Below, piece by piece: positions 22,222 through 33,300 of a DNA stretch of 64,000 nucleotides. The notes under the pieces are model-generated. The model was not told the origin of the DNA. It saw only the letters and a program-made list of their open reading frames with translations, and did not search any database. This DNA is from Baylisascaris procyonis (taxonomy: Eukaryota > Nematoda > Chromadorea > Rhabditida > Ascarididae). Position numbers and translations under genes: made by a program. The stretch is from NCBI GenBank assembly GCA_037389465.1, contig JAZARR010000230.1, positions 744,001 through 808,000 of the forward strand, given 5' to 3'. Every line of letters starts with the position of its first letter. Position 1 is the stretch's first letter.

Positions 22222-22624
22222 GTATGTAAATTAATATTCTATTTAAGAAATTTTCCATTTATGACTTATCACTGCAGTGAATGTTAGTTAAGAGCGTTGT
22301 CAAATCAGTGGCGATTCAATACAGAAGGTGGAGGGGGGTGAGGGGCGTAGATTGGCGTGTGGTGAGGCATGTCCCTTTCGTTCTCCCCGCTCCCTTCCCT
22401 TCATGTCCCACTCCATCCGGCTTCTGTCTATGTGGCTTGCACTAATGGCCGCAATGTTGCAATCTATAGGCGATAAAACGTAAGGTATCTCAATGATGCA
22501 ATAGTTTAATTGTTTTGTCGTTTTGGCAAAAAGGTACTTAGCGAATGCGGGTATGAAAACTATCTGATTTAAACTTTGATACATACACTAGAATTCAGGG
22601 CAAATTGTTTTGAAGGTGAAGTTT

Positions 22625-22985
22625 CCACTCCTTTTTATGTGATATTTGCTCAGTGATTTGAGACGTTCCAATAAATATCGTTTGATTTTAACTATGTTTC
22701 ATATACACCTAGCTAAGCCGTATTTTTTAAATCAGGCTGTTATGATGCGCCTAGAAAAATAGAGGAACGGGTGGTCAAATTTTTTAGCAATCATATATCA
22801 GTAAGAGATAACGTGAAGAAAATGTTATGATAAATTCTAGTGGAACGCTATTTTTCTAGGCGCGTCATAACAGCCTGATTTAAAAAATACGGCTTAGCTA
22901 AGTTTATATGCAACGTAAATAAAATCAAACGATATTTACTAAAACTTTTCGGCTCATTGAGCAAATATCACATAAAAGGGAGTGG
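22625..22985. mobile_element. Foldback (MITE-like) inverted-repeat element
   Basis: Two arms of about 140 bp (22625-22762 and 22848-22985) are reverse complements with roughly 85 percent identity by eye, around an 85-bp centre. The inner ends share CTGTTATGA and GCGCCTAGAAAAATAG-like sequence, and the outer ends share TTTTATGTGATATTTGCTCA. There is no coding capacity. The size and long terminal inverted repeats resemble a non-autonomous foldback or MITE transposon. I could not define a clear target-site duplication. Confidence 0.8.
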
Positions 22986-23367
22986 TAACTCCTGAATGAT
23001 TAATTGAATTAAGCTTATAGTGGCTTAATTGAATGATTTCGTGCTTTATTTGAAAATTGAAAGAGAAAAATTCATAATTCTTTTGCAAATTTTAAGTCCA
23101 AATTCTAGAACACACTGGGATTAGTGATTTTTATGCGTAGAAAATAGCGAATATTTTAATTTCATCCAATAAGGATGAGGATTTTGCGCATTTTCATTTT
23201 TGTTTACCGCATAATGAAAAAGCTCGAATCTTTTTCTTTGTCGCATATGACTCTATGCTGAAGCAATAACCCGCCGGGAATATTTAGAAAATTAACGCTG
23301 ATGACTTAAAGGAGTGGGAACATTAACACCCCAACTCGTCTTCGTTTCTTCTCAGACCTGCTTCTCT

Positions 23368-23395
23368 CCCCCCCTCCCCCCCTCACCCCTCCCCC
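23368..23395 (-). other. C-rich tract, potential minus-strand G-quadruplex
   Basis: Four runs of five to seven C are separated by single T or CTCA spacers, so the minus strand carries four G-runs with short loops. It lies within a channel intron of copy 2. Confidence 0.6.
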
Positions 23396-24091
23396 TTTTG
23401 CTTCAGTATGTCGTTAGTAGTAATTGATGCCTGGCATATATTAATATGAAGCACCTATGATATGTGGATTGGTTGCAATCATGGAAAATTTGAGACGCAT
23501 AAATATCAGTAGTTATTTCCCAACCAAAAACTACCGCCATAAGCACGTTTTTCTTTGTAACGCTTAGCATCGTTTCAATATCACTTGTGTGATTTTCACC
23601 GATATTAGGTTTTTTTTTGTTGAATGTGATCGCTAATGTAGTGGGGCATTGAAGATGAATAGTGATTGCTGTTTTCTACGGAAGTATCTTTTTTAACACC
23701 TTTTTTATACTTAGCGCATTTTCCCCTTTGGCGATTGTCTCTGTGTGTGATGAGGAGGTACAATTGTAGGAAATGTGGAATTTCAAGTTTTATGAGCTTC
23801 ACCTTTAAAAAAAATAAGTTTTAACGTTTAAAATTTTTAACTCCAACTTCCGTGATTTTCAATTTGGAATTGCTACACCAGGCGTGCATCGATATACGCA
23901 CTTCATATTTGCAAAAGTCGTGGAAAGTTCTCAATGTAGTTATGTTTATTTAGATTTATTGCCTTCGAGGTACATTTCATTCGTCATAATCAGTATGACT
24001 ATGGAATTTTAATATTAGTAATAGTATTGTATTCATCGAGAGGACCAAAATTTTTTAGTGCTTATTTTATTTTCACAATTTTTTTTTGCAG

Positions 24092-24226
24092 GTTGCGCTT
24101 TTCTACGTGATGTTCTTTATCGTTTTTCCGTTCTTCTTTGTGAATATCTTCGTTGCGTTGATTATTATAACATTTCAAGAGCAAGGAGAAGCTGAACTCT
24201 CAGAGGGTGATCTCGACAAGAATCAG
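24092..24226 (+). CDS. unc-2: Channel domain III S6 and start of III-IV linker exon (copy 2)
   Basis: The exon encodes 45 residues, including [20 protein letters not shown] and [15 protein letters not shown], which is the conserved S6 of domain III followed by the III-IV linker. It enters and leaves in phase 0 between TTTTTGCAG and GTGATT. It would join in frame to 22221 even though the pore exon is missing. Confidence 0.92.
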
Positions 24227-24586
24227 GTGATTTATTTATGAAATATGTTCAGAACAATGATTTGATATCTCCTGTAGCATTTTATTGATTAGGAATATAG
24301 AGGTGATGGTGGTACTTATAGTTGTCGATACAAGGTGTTTACATTTAATTGGTAGCCCTCATTTCTTAGTACCTGAGAGAATGTTGCTTTTATTTTCATA
24401 GTCTAGCAATAGGTATTCACTTAAAGTAATATCTAAGATTAGCGGTTTGGGATTTTATTGACAAAATTATCTGTTCGAGTTCTTTCGTAGTGACGTCATT
24501 TTTGTCCAAAATTTGAAAAGTTGAACAATTTACATTTCACTATGACTTTTATAATAATTTTTCTATTTTTGTTATTGCTTATCGAA

Positions 24587-24589
<3 letters not shown>

Positions 24590-24672
<83 letters not shown>
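24590..24672. repeat. (TA)n microsatellite
   Basis: About 41 uninterrupted TA dinucleotides end 27 bp upstream of the exon at 24700. The tract sits where a branch point and polypyrimidine tract would normally lie, so length variation could affect use of that acceptor. Confidence 0.97.
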
Positions 24673-24675
<3 letters not shown>

Positions 24676-24699
24676 CATATGAATATTATATTACTTCAG

Positions 24700-24864
24700 A
24701 AGCAATGTATTGATTTTGCACTAAACGCACGACCTCGGTCTCTATTTACGCCCGAAGATAAAAACTCGATGAAATATCGCATTTGGCGATTGGTTTCATC
24801 GACTCCATTCGAGTATTTTATAATGGCAATGAGTTGTTGCAACACAATTATATTGATGATGAAG
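24700..24864 (+). CDS. unc-2: Channel III-IV linker and domain IV S1 exon (copy 2)
   Basis: After TACTTCAG the exon reads KQCIDFALNARPRSLFTPED and later PFEYFIMAMSCCNTIILMMK, the linker and IV S1 of Cav2 channels. Both ends are in phase 0, and the donor is GTTAGC. Confidence 0.92.
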
Positions 24865-25468
24865 GTTAGCGTTTTTGTTATTATTTTTTTGTTGAATTAT
24901 TTGTTTTTTTTTTACAAATTGAATAAAATTGAATGAAACGATTTTCTTTCTAAACGAATGAAACCAAAAATAATTGAGAAATTTTAAATAGAGAAGAAAT
25001 TTTCGATGTAAAAATGTGATTTCCCATAATAAATCTACCATTGAAATTACTAGGGGTTGTTTTGCTAATTTTTCTCTTTTTTGGGAAATAAAATCATTGG
25101 TCAGTGTTTATAAATTTGGGTAATTCTTCTATTTTTTCCTTTTTTGGGGAAATGAAATCATTAGTCAATATTTATACCTTCAAAACTACGAATATTTCGT
25201 AATGAAGGCGACGTTTCACATTGTCGATTTAACCACGCTTTAAAATGAAATGATAGATTCTATAGGTCAGCTGCTTGATTTTGCGATTAAATATTCGTTT
25301 TTTTTCCAGTGGGAAATCAAACCATTAGAGATAACATTGTTCGATCAGGTAGTTTAACTAGAGGATGAAATGGTGATTATGAACCTCATTAGCTGGTTAA
25401 AGATGTGGTTAATTCAATCAAAATAGCTCTACGTCTATCTGCTGTTATCTTAATTTACGTTCTTACAG

Positions 25469-25579
25469 TTTCATGGCAACTCAGAATTCTACGAAAAAGT
25501 TCTACGATTCTTTAATACCGCTTTGACGGCTGTGTTTACTGTCGAATCAATATTGAAAATACTTGCATTCGGAGTTAGG
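25469..25579 (+). CDS. unc-2: Channel domain IV S2 exon (copy 2)
   Basis: The exon of 37 codons runs from TCTTACAG to GTAAGT, both in phase 0. It ends TVESILKILAFGVR, matching the IV S2 segment whose vertebrate form ends ECVLKIIAFGVL (family knowledge). Confidence 0.88.
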
Positions 25580-25949
25580 GTAAGTTATTCATTGAAAAAA
25601 ATATTCCACTTATCGTAGGATTTAAGTAAATTGATGAATATTATTGACAGATTGCGATGCTTACATGATGGGTGATTTAACTCAATTTACTTTATAGTAA
25701 TGAAAGTTTCCAAGTGTTGAAATAAATCAATAGGGAAATATTTGCCCTAGGGAATATAAGTTTTCTTTTTTTTGCATTCTTTACACAACTTTTTGAAAAC
25801 ATCTGTTTAAACTTTAAAAGCACTTAGGTAAGGTGAAAGGTGTAAGTTAAGGAATATGATGCTATGAACTCTTTTTGTCTTAATGGTATTAATTAAGGGA
25901 TGTATTAATTGTTTTATCTGAATTATTGATTAATGATGCGTTATTTTAG

Positions 25950-26150
25950 AACTATTTTCGAGATGGTTGGAATCGATTCGATTTTATCACCGTTGTTGGA
26001 TCGATAACGGATGCGTTAGTCACCGAATTCGGGGGACATTTCGTATCGTTGGGATTTCTACGACTTTTTCGAGCTGCACGTCTTATTCGCCTTCTACAAC
26101 AAGGATATACAATTCGCATACTTCTGTGCACGTTCGTTCAATCGTTTAAA
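25950..26150 (+). CDS. unc-2: Channel domain IV S3-S4 voltage-sensor exon (copy 2)
   Basis: The exon of 67 codons encodes [20 protein letters not shown], then [20 protein letters not shown] and ends FVQSFK before GTTTAG. This is IV S3 and S4 of a Cav2 channel. Two positions that are nearly invariant in the family are changed: the Arg of LLRQGYTI is Gln, and Trp of LLWTFV is Cys. These changes fit relaxed constraint. The IV S5-pore-S6 exons that should follow are not present before 27006. Confidence 0.92.
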
Positions 26151-27005
26151 GTTTAGATTGCTTTTATTGGCTAAATTCATATTGTTGGAAGGGGTTATAT
26201 TGAATTGTATCAACTGAGATCGTTATTACTAAAGGGCTTTTTAATCTTTAGGAGGTTCTTTGTTAATTGTCTTCATTTTTTATATTTTATAAGGTTCAGT
26301 GAACAGTAAAAAAATATTAGAGATTTGATGTGTTCTCAATAGAGGCAGGGGGGGTGCGGTGGAGGGGTTGAAGTTTTTGTGAAACATTAAAAGATGAAAG
26401 TATTCTTATATTCGAAAGCTAGAATTTAGGTACTGCTTATTCGATTATCCTTTTAAGCGCACAAATATTTCCTCCCCGAAACGTTGTGCACCTAAATGCT
26501 CATAATAACTGCGTTCATTGCCATAGTTTTATTTGGTCGATCTCACCTTAGTTGAGACATGTGAAATATATTACGCAACTTCCGCTTGCTTTTGAATTTT
26601 GCTTTTTGATGCAAAAGTGAAAGTTTTTTCTTGTGCCAAATTTTAACAAATTTACCACAATAATATTAAATTTATGAAACCTTCGAATAACAAGTCTGCA
26701 ATGATTGTTTTTATAAGCACGTATTGGGTAGGCGGGGCATTTAGAAATCATGTATTTTATGCGTTTAGAAAGGCAATTTGCATGAATGTGCGAGGGTGTC
26801 GCTGAATTGCACGAAACAGCTACATTTGCGCAAAAAGTTGATCGATGGGTGACTGCCGACATTCGGCTTCCAGTCGTGAGCTTTTTAAGTCATCACTTAT
26901 TTCGGCTGCCATTTTGAGGGATTTTGACAGTTGCGTATAAAAGAGCGGGAGAACGAGGGAGAGGTATTTTATGAACGCATTGATCTTTACTAATCGTTAT
27001 TGCAG
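26151..27005. other. Interval lacking the expected domain IV pore, S6 and IQ exons
   Basis: Roughly 250 residues of a Cav2 channel should be encoded between the flanking exons. The whole interval is only 855 bp and shows no ALPYVCLL-like, FRSATGEAW-like or IQ-like coding. A G-run lies at about 26347-26366. The absence is direct, and its cause (deletion or misassembly) is not known. Confidence 0.7.
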
Positions 27006-27113
27006 TGGAAGAAATGGACGAAGCTGATGAAGAACTGCGGCAGACGTTGAGGAAGATATGGCCACTGAAAGCAAAGAAAAATATGATCGATCTAGTTGTG
27101 CCTCCTAACACCG
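27006..27113 (+). CDS. unc-2: Channel exon downstream of the IQ region (copy 2)
   Basis: After ATTGCAG the exon reads EEMDEADEELRQTLRKIWPL and then KAKKNMIDLVVPPNT, ending in phase 1 before GTTAGT. In vertebrate Cav2 the equivalent is an EL(R)..IW..LPQKTLDLLVPP stretch. The single trailing G joins exactly to exon 34809, forming an Asp codon and giving PPNTDLCYQRLTVGKIY. This shows that the minisatellite between them is intronic. Confidence 0.9.
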
Positions 27114-27318
27114 GTTAGTGCTGTTCATTTGATATCAGTGATTTTTCTATAATTTTCTATTCTATTTGTTCTTTGTATAACTACTTCTGTTGATAGTATT
27201 TGATTATATCCATTAGACGTTGGATATAGATCCGACATTAGAAACTTTGTTTCCATAATAACTTCAGCTAGACAGCAGTTCGAATGAGCTGCCTAAGGGA
27301 GATATGCCTCGAGGTGAG

Positions 27319-30300
27319 AATAATCCCCTTCCATAAGTGGAAAGGTGGTTGTCGTTCGCTTCATAAATCTATAATCCCCTTCCATAGGTGGAAAGGTGGT
27401 TGTCGTTCGATTCATAAATCTATAATCCCCTTCCATAGGTGGAAAGGTGGTTGTCGTTCGCTTCATAAATCTATAATCCCCTTCCATAGGTGGAAAGGTG
27501 GTTGTCGTTCGCTTCATAAATCTATAATCCCCTTCCATAGGTGGAAAGGTGGTTGTCGTTCGATTCATAAATCTATAATCCCCTTCCATAGGTGGAAAGG
27601 TGGTTGTCGTTCGCTTCATAAATCTATAATCCCCTTCCATAGGTGGAAAGGTGGTTGTCGTTCGCTTCATAAATCTATAATCCCCTTCCATAGGTGGAAA
27701 GGTTGTTGTCGTTCGATTCATAAATCTATAATCCCCTTCCATAGGTGGAAAGGTGGTTGTCGTTCGCTTCATAAATCTATAATCTCCTTCCATAGGTGGA
27801 AAGGTGGTTGTCGTTCGCTTCATAAATCTATAATCCCCTTCCATAGGTGGAAAGGTGGTTGTCGTTCGCTTCATAAATCTATAATCCCCTTCCATAGGTG
27901 GAAAGGTTGTTGTCGTTCGATTCATAAATCTATAATCCCCTTCCATAGGTGGAAAGGTGGTTGTCGTTCGCTTCATAAATCTATAATCTCCTTCCATAGG
28001 TGGAAAGGTGGTTGTCGTTCGCTTCATAAATCTATAATCCCCTTCCATAGGTGGAAATGTGGTTGTCGTTCGCTTCATAAATCTATAATCCCCTTCCATA
28101 GGTGGAAAGGTGGTTGTCGTTCGCTTCATAAATCTATAATCCCCTTCCATAGGTGGAAAGGTGGTTGTCGTTCGCTTCATAAATCTATAATCCCCTTCCA
28201 TAGGTGGAAAGGTGGTTGTCGTTCGCTTCATAAATCTATAATCCCCTTCCATAGGTGGAAAGGTGGTTGTCGTTCAATTCATAAATCTATAATCCCCTTC
28301 CATAGGTGGAAAGGTGGTTGTCGTTCGATTCATAAATCTATAATCCCCTTCCATAGGTGGAAAGGTGGTTGTCGTTCGATTCATAAATCTATAATCCCCT
28401 TCCATAGGTGGAAAGGTGGTTGTCGTTCGCTTCATAAATCTATAATCCCCTTCCATAGGTGGAAAGGTGGTTGTCGTTCGCTTCATAAATCTATAATCCC
28501 CTTCCATAGGTGGAAAGGTGGTTGTCGTTCGCTTCATAAATATATATTCCCTTCCATAAGTGGAAAGGTGGTTGTCGTTCGCTTCATAAATCTATAATCC
28601 CCTTCCATAGGTGGAAAGGTGGTTGTCGTTCGCTTCATAAATCTATAATCCCCTTCCATAGGTGGAAAGGTGGTTGTCGTTCGCTTCATAAATCTATAAT
28701 CCCCTTCCATAGGTGGAAAGGTTGTTGTCGTTCGCTTCATAAATCTATAATCCCCTTCCATAGGTGGAAAGGTGGTTGTCGTTCAATTCATAAATCTATA
28801 ATCCCCTTCCATAGGTGGAAAGGTGGTTGTCGTTCGATTCATAAATCTATAATCCCCTTCCATAGGTGGAAAGGTGGTTGTCGTTCGCTTCATAAATCAA
28901 TAATCCCCTTCCATAGGTGGAAAGGTGGTTGTCGTTCGATTCATAAATCTATAATCCCCTTCCATAGGTGGAAAGGTGGTTGTCGTTCGATTCATAAATC
29001 TATAATCCCCTTCCATAGGTGGGAAGGTGGTTGTCGTTCGCTTCATAAATCTATAATCCCCTTCCATAGGTGGAAAGGTGGTTGTCGTTCGATTCATAAA
29101 TCTATAATCCCCTTCCATAGGTGGAAAGGTGGTTGTCGTTCGCTTCATAAATCTATAATCCCCTTCCATAGGTGGAAAGGTGGTTGTCGTTCGCTTCATA
29201 AATCTATAATCCCCTTCCATAGGTGGAAAGGTGGTTGTCGTTCGCTTCATAAATCTATAATCCCCTTCCATAGGTGGAAAGGTGGTTGTCGTTCGCTTCA
29301 TAAATCTATAATCCCCTTCCATAGGTGGAAAGGTGGTTGTCGTTCGCTTCATAAATCTATAATCCCCTTCCATAGGTGGAAAGGTGGTTGTCGTTCGCTT
29401 CATAAATCTATAATCCCCTTCCATAGGTGGAAAGGTGGTTGTCGTTCGCTTCATAAATCTATAATCCCCTTCCATAGGTGGAAAGGTGGTTGTCGTTCGA
29501 TTCATAAATCTATAATCCCCTTCCATAGGTGGAAAGGTGGTTGTCGTTCGCTTCATAAATCTATAATCCCCTTCCATAGGTGGAAAGGTGGTTGTCGTTC
29601 GCTTCATAAATCTATAATCCCCTTCCATAGGTGGAAAGGTGGTTGTCGTTCGCTTCATAAATCTATAATCCCCTTCCATAGGTGGAAAGGTGGTTGTCGT
29701 TCGCTTCATAAATCTATAATCCCCTTCCATAGGTGGAAAGGTGGTTGTCGTTCGCTTCATAAATCTATAATCCCCTTCCATAGGTGGAAAGGTTGTTGTC
29801 GTTCGCTTCATAAATCTATAATCCCCTTCCATAGGTGGAAAGGTGGTTGTCGTTCGATTCATAAATCTATAATCCCCTTCCATAGGTGGAAAGGTGGTTG
29901 TCGTTCGCTTCATAAATCAATAATCCCCTTCCATAGGTGGAAAGGTGGTTGTCGTTCGATTCATAAATCTATAATCCCCTTCCATAGGTGGAAAGGTGGT
30001 TGTCGTTCGCTTCATAAATCTATAATCCCCTTCCATAGGTGGAAAGGTGGTTGTCGTTCGCTTCATAAATATATATTCCCTTCCATAAGTGGAAAGGTGG
30101 TTGTCGTTCGCTTCATAAATCTATAATCCCCTTCCATAGGTGGAAAGGTGGTTGTCGTTCGCTTCATAAATCTATAATCCCCTTCCATAGGTGGAAAGGT
30201 GGTTGTCGTTCGCTTCATAAATCTATAATCCCCTTCCATAGGTGGAAAGGTGGTTGTCGTTCGCTTCATAAATCTATAATCCCCTTCCATAGGTGGAAAG

Positions 30301-33300
30301 GTGGTTGTCGTTCGCTTCATAAATCTATAATCCCCTTCCATAGGTGGAAAGGTGGTTGTCGTTCGATTCATAAATCTATAATCCCCTTCCATAGGTGGAA
30401 AGGTGGTTGTCGTTCGCTTCATAAATCAATAATCCCCTTCCATAGGTGGAAAGGTGGTTGTCGTTCGCTTCATAAATCTATAATCCCCTTCCATAGGTGG
30501 AAAGGTTGTTGTCGTTCGCTTCATAAATCTATAATCCCCTTCCATAGGTGGAAAGGTGGTTGTCGTTCAATTCATAAATCTATAATCCCCTTCCATAGGT
30601 GGAAAGGTGGTTGTCGTTCGATTCATAAATCTATAATCCCCTTCCATAGGTGGAAAGGTGGTTGTCGTTCGCTTCATAAATCAATAATCCCCTTCCATAG
30701 GTGGAAAGGTGGTTGTCGTTCGATTCATAAATCTATAATCCCCTTCCATAGGTGGAAAGGTGGTTGTCGTTCGATTCATAAATCTATAATCCCCTTCCAT
30801 AGGTGGGAAGGTGGTTGTCGTTCGCTTCATAAATCTATAATCCCCTTCCATAGGTGGAAAGGTGGTTGTCGTTCGATTCATAAATCTATAATCCCCTTCC
30901 ATAGGTGGAAAGGTGGTTGTCGTTCGCTTCATAAATCTATAATCCCCTTCCATAGGTGGAAAGGTGGTTGTCGTTCGCTTCATAAATCTATAATCCCCTT
31001 CCATAGGTGGAAAGGTGGTTGTCGTTCGCTTCATAAATCTATAATCCCCTTCCATAGGTGGAAAGGTGGTTGTCGTTCGCTTCATAAATCTATAATCCCC
31101 TTCCATAGGTGGAAAGGTGGTTGTCGTTCGCTTCATAAATCTATAATCCCCTTCCATAGGTGGAAAGGTGGTTGTCGTTCGCTTCATAAATCTATAATCC
31201 CCTTCCATAGGTGGAAAGGTGGTTGTCGTTCGCTTCATAAATCTATAATCCCCTTCCATAGGTGGAAAGGTGGTTGTCGTTCGATTCATAAATCTATAAT
31301 CCCCTTCCATAGGTGGAAAGGTGGTTGTCGTTCGCTTCATAAATCTATAATCCCCTTCCATAGGTGGAAAGGTGGTTGTCGTTCGCTTCATAAATCTATA
31401 ATCCCCTTCCATAGGTGGAAAGGTGGTTGTCGTTCGCTTCATAAATCTATAATCCCCTTCCATAGGTGGAAAGGTGGTTGTCGTTCGCTTCATAAATCTA
31501 TAATCCCCTTCCATAGGTGGAAAGGTGGTTGTCGTTCGCTTCATAAATCTATAATCCCCTTCCATAGGTGGAAAGGTTGTTGTCGTTCGCTTCATAAATC
31601 TATAATCCCCTTCCATAGGTGGAAAGGTGGTTGTCGTTCGATTCATAAATCTATAATCCCCTTCCATAGGTGGAAAGGTGGTTGTCGTTCGCTTCATAAA
31701 TCAATAATCCCCTTCCATAGGTGGAAAGGTGGTTGTCGTTCGATTCATAAATCTATAATCCCCTTCCATAGGTGGAAAGGTGGTTGTCGTTCGCTTCATA
31801 AATCTATAATCCCCTTCCATAGGTGGAAAGGTGGTTGTCGTTCGCTTCATAAATATATATTCCCTTCCATAAGTGGAAAGGTGGTTGTCGTTCGCTTCAT
31901 AAATCTATAATCCCCTTCCATAGGTGGAAAGGTGGTTGTCGTTCGCTTCATAAATCTATAATCCCCTTCCATAGGTGGAAAGGTGGTTGTCGTTCGCTTC
32001 ATAAATCTATAATCCCCTTCCATAGGTGGAAAGGTGGTTGTCGTTCGCTTCATAAATCTATAATCCCCTTCCATAGGTGGAAAGGTGGTTGTCGTTCGCT
32101 TCATAAATCTATAATCCCCTTCCATAGGTGGAAAGGTGGTTGTCGTTCGATTCATAAATCTATAATCCCCTTCCATAGGTGGAAAGGTGGTTGTCGTTCG
32201 CTTCATAAATCAATAATCCCCTTCCATAGGTGGAAAGGTGGTTGTCGTTCGATTCATAAATCTATAATCCCCTTCCATAGGTGGAAAGGTGGTTGTCGTT
32301 CGATTCATAAATCTATAATCCCCTTCCATAGGTGGGAAGGTGGTTGTCGTTCGCTTCATAAATCTATAATCCCCTTCCATAGGTGGAAAGGTTGTTGTCG
32401 TTCGCTTCATAAATCTATAATCCCCTTCCATAGGTGGAAAGGTGGTTGTCGTTCGATTCATAAATCTATAATCCCCTTCCATAGGTGGAAAGGTGGTTGT
32501 CGTTCGCTTCATAAATCAATAATCCCCTTCCATAGGTCCAAAGGTGGTTGTCGTTCGATTCATAAATCTATAATCCCCTTCCATAGGTGGAAAGGTGGTT
32601 GTCGTTCGCTTCATAAATCTATAATCCCCTTCCATAGGTGGAAAGGTGGTTGTCGTTCGCTTCATAAATATATATTCCCTTCCATAAGTGGAAAGGTGGT
32701 TGTCGTTCGCTTCATAAATCTATAATCCCCTTCCATAGGTGGAAAGGTGGTTGTCGTTCGCTTCATAAATCTATAATCCCCTTCCATAGGTGGAAAGGTG
32801 GTTGTCGTTCGCTTCATAAATCTATAATCCCCTTCCATAGGTGGAAAGGTGGTTGTCGTTCGCTTCATAAATCTATAATCCCCTTCCATAGGTGGAAAGG
32901 TGGTTGTCGTTCAATTCATAAATCTATAATCCCCTTCCATAGGTGGAAAGGTGGTTGTCGTTCGATTCATAAATCTATAATCCCCTTCCATAGGTGGAAA
33001 GGTGGTTGTCGTTCGCTTCATAAATCAATAATCCCCTTCCATAGGTGGAAAGGTGGTTGTCGTTCGATTCATAAATCTATAATCCCCTTCCATAGGTGGA
33101 AAGGTGGTTGTCGTTCGATTCATAAATCTATAATCCCCTTCCATAGGTGGGAAGGTGGTTGTCGTTCGCTTCATAAATCTATAATCCCCTTCCATAGGTG
33201 GAAAGGTGGTTGTCGTTCGATTCATAAATCTATAATCCCCTTCCATAGGTGGAAAGGTGGTTGTCGTTCGCTTCATAAATCTATAATCCCCTTCCATAGG

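Larger units (their letters stand above)
22222..24091. other. Channel intron where the domain III pore exon is expected but not seen
   Basis: In Cav2 channels about 60 residues, including the pore helix and its selectivity-filter Glu, lie between the S5-turret exon and the S6 exon. I searched this interval on both strands by eye for the TLFTVSTGEGWP pattern and found nothing like it. The interval instead holds the foldback element at 22625-22985, a C-rich run at about 23368-23395 and AT-rich sequence. Confidence 0.7.

Noticed and set aside
27284..28597. A 437-codon plus-strand open frame of 17-residue repeats (IIPFHRWKGG type), with minus-strand counterparts up to 338 codons
   Set aside because: It is the 51-bp minisatellite read in a stop-free frame. 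Both strands are open, and the flanking channel exons splice across it in phase, so it is intronic.
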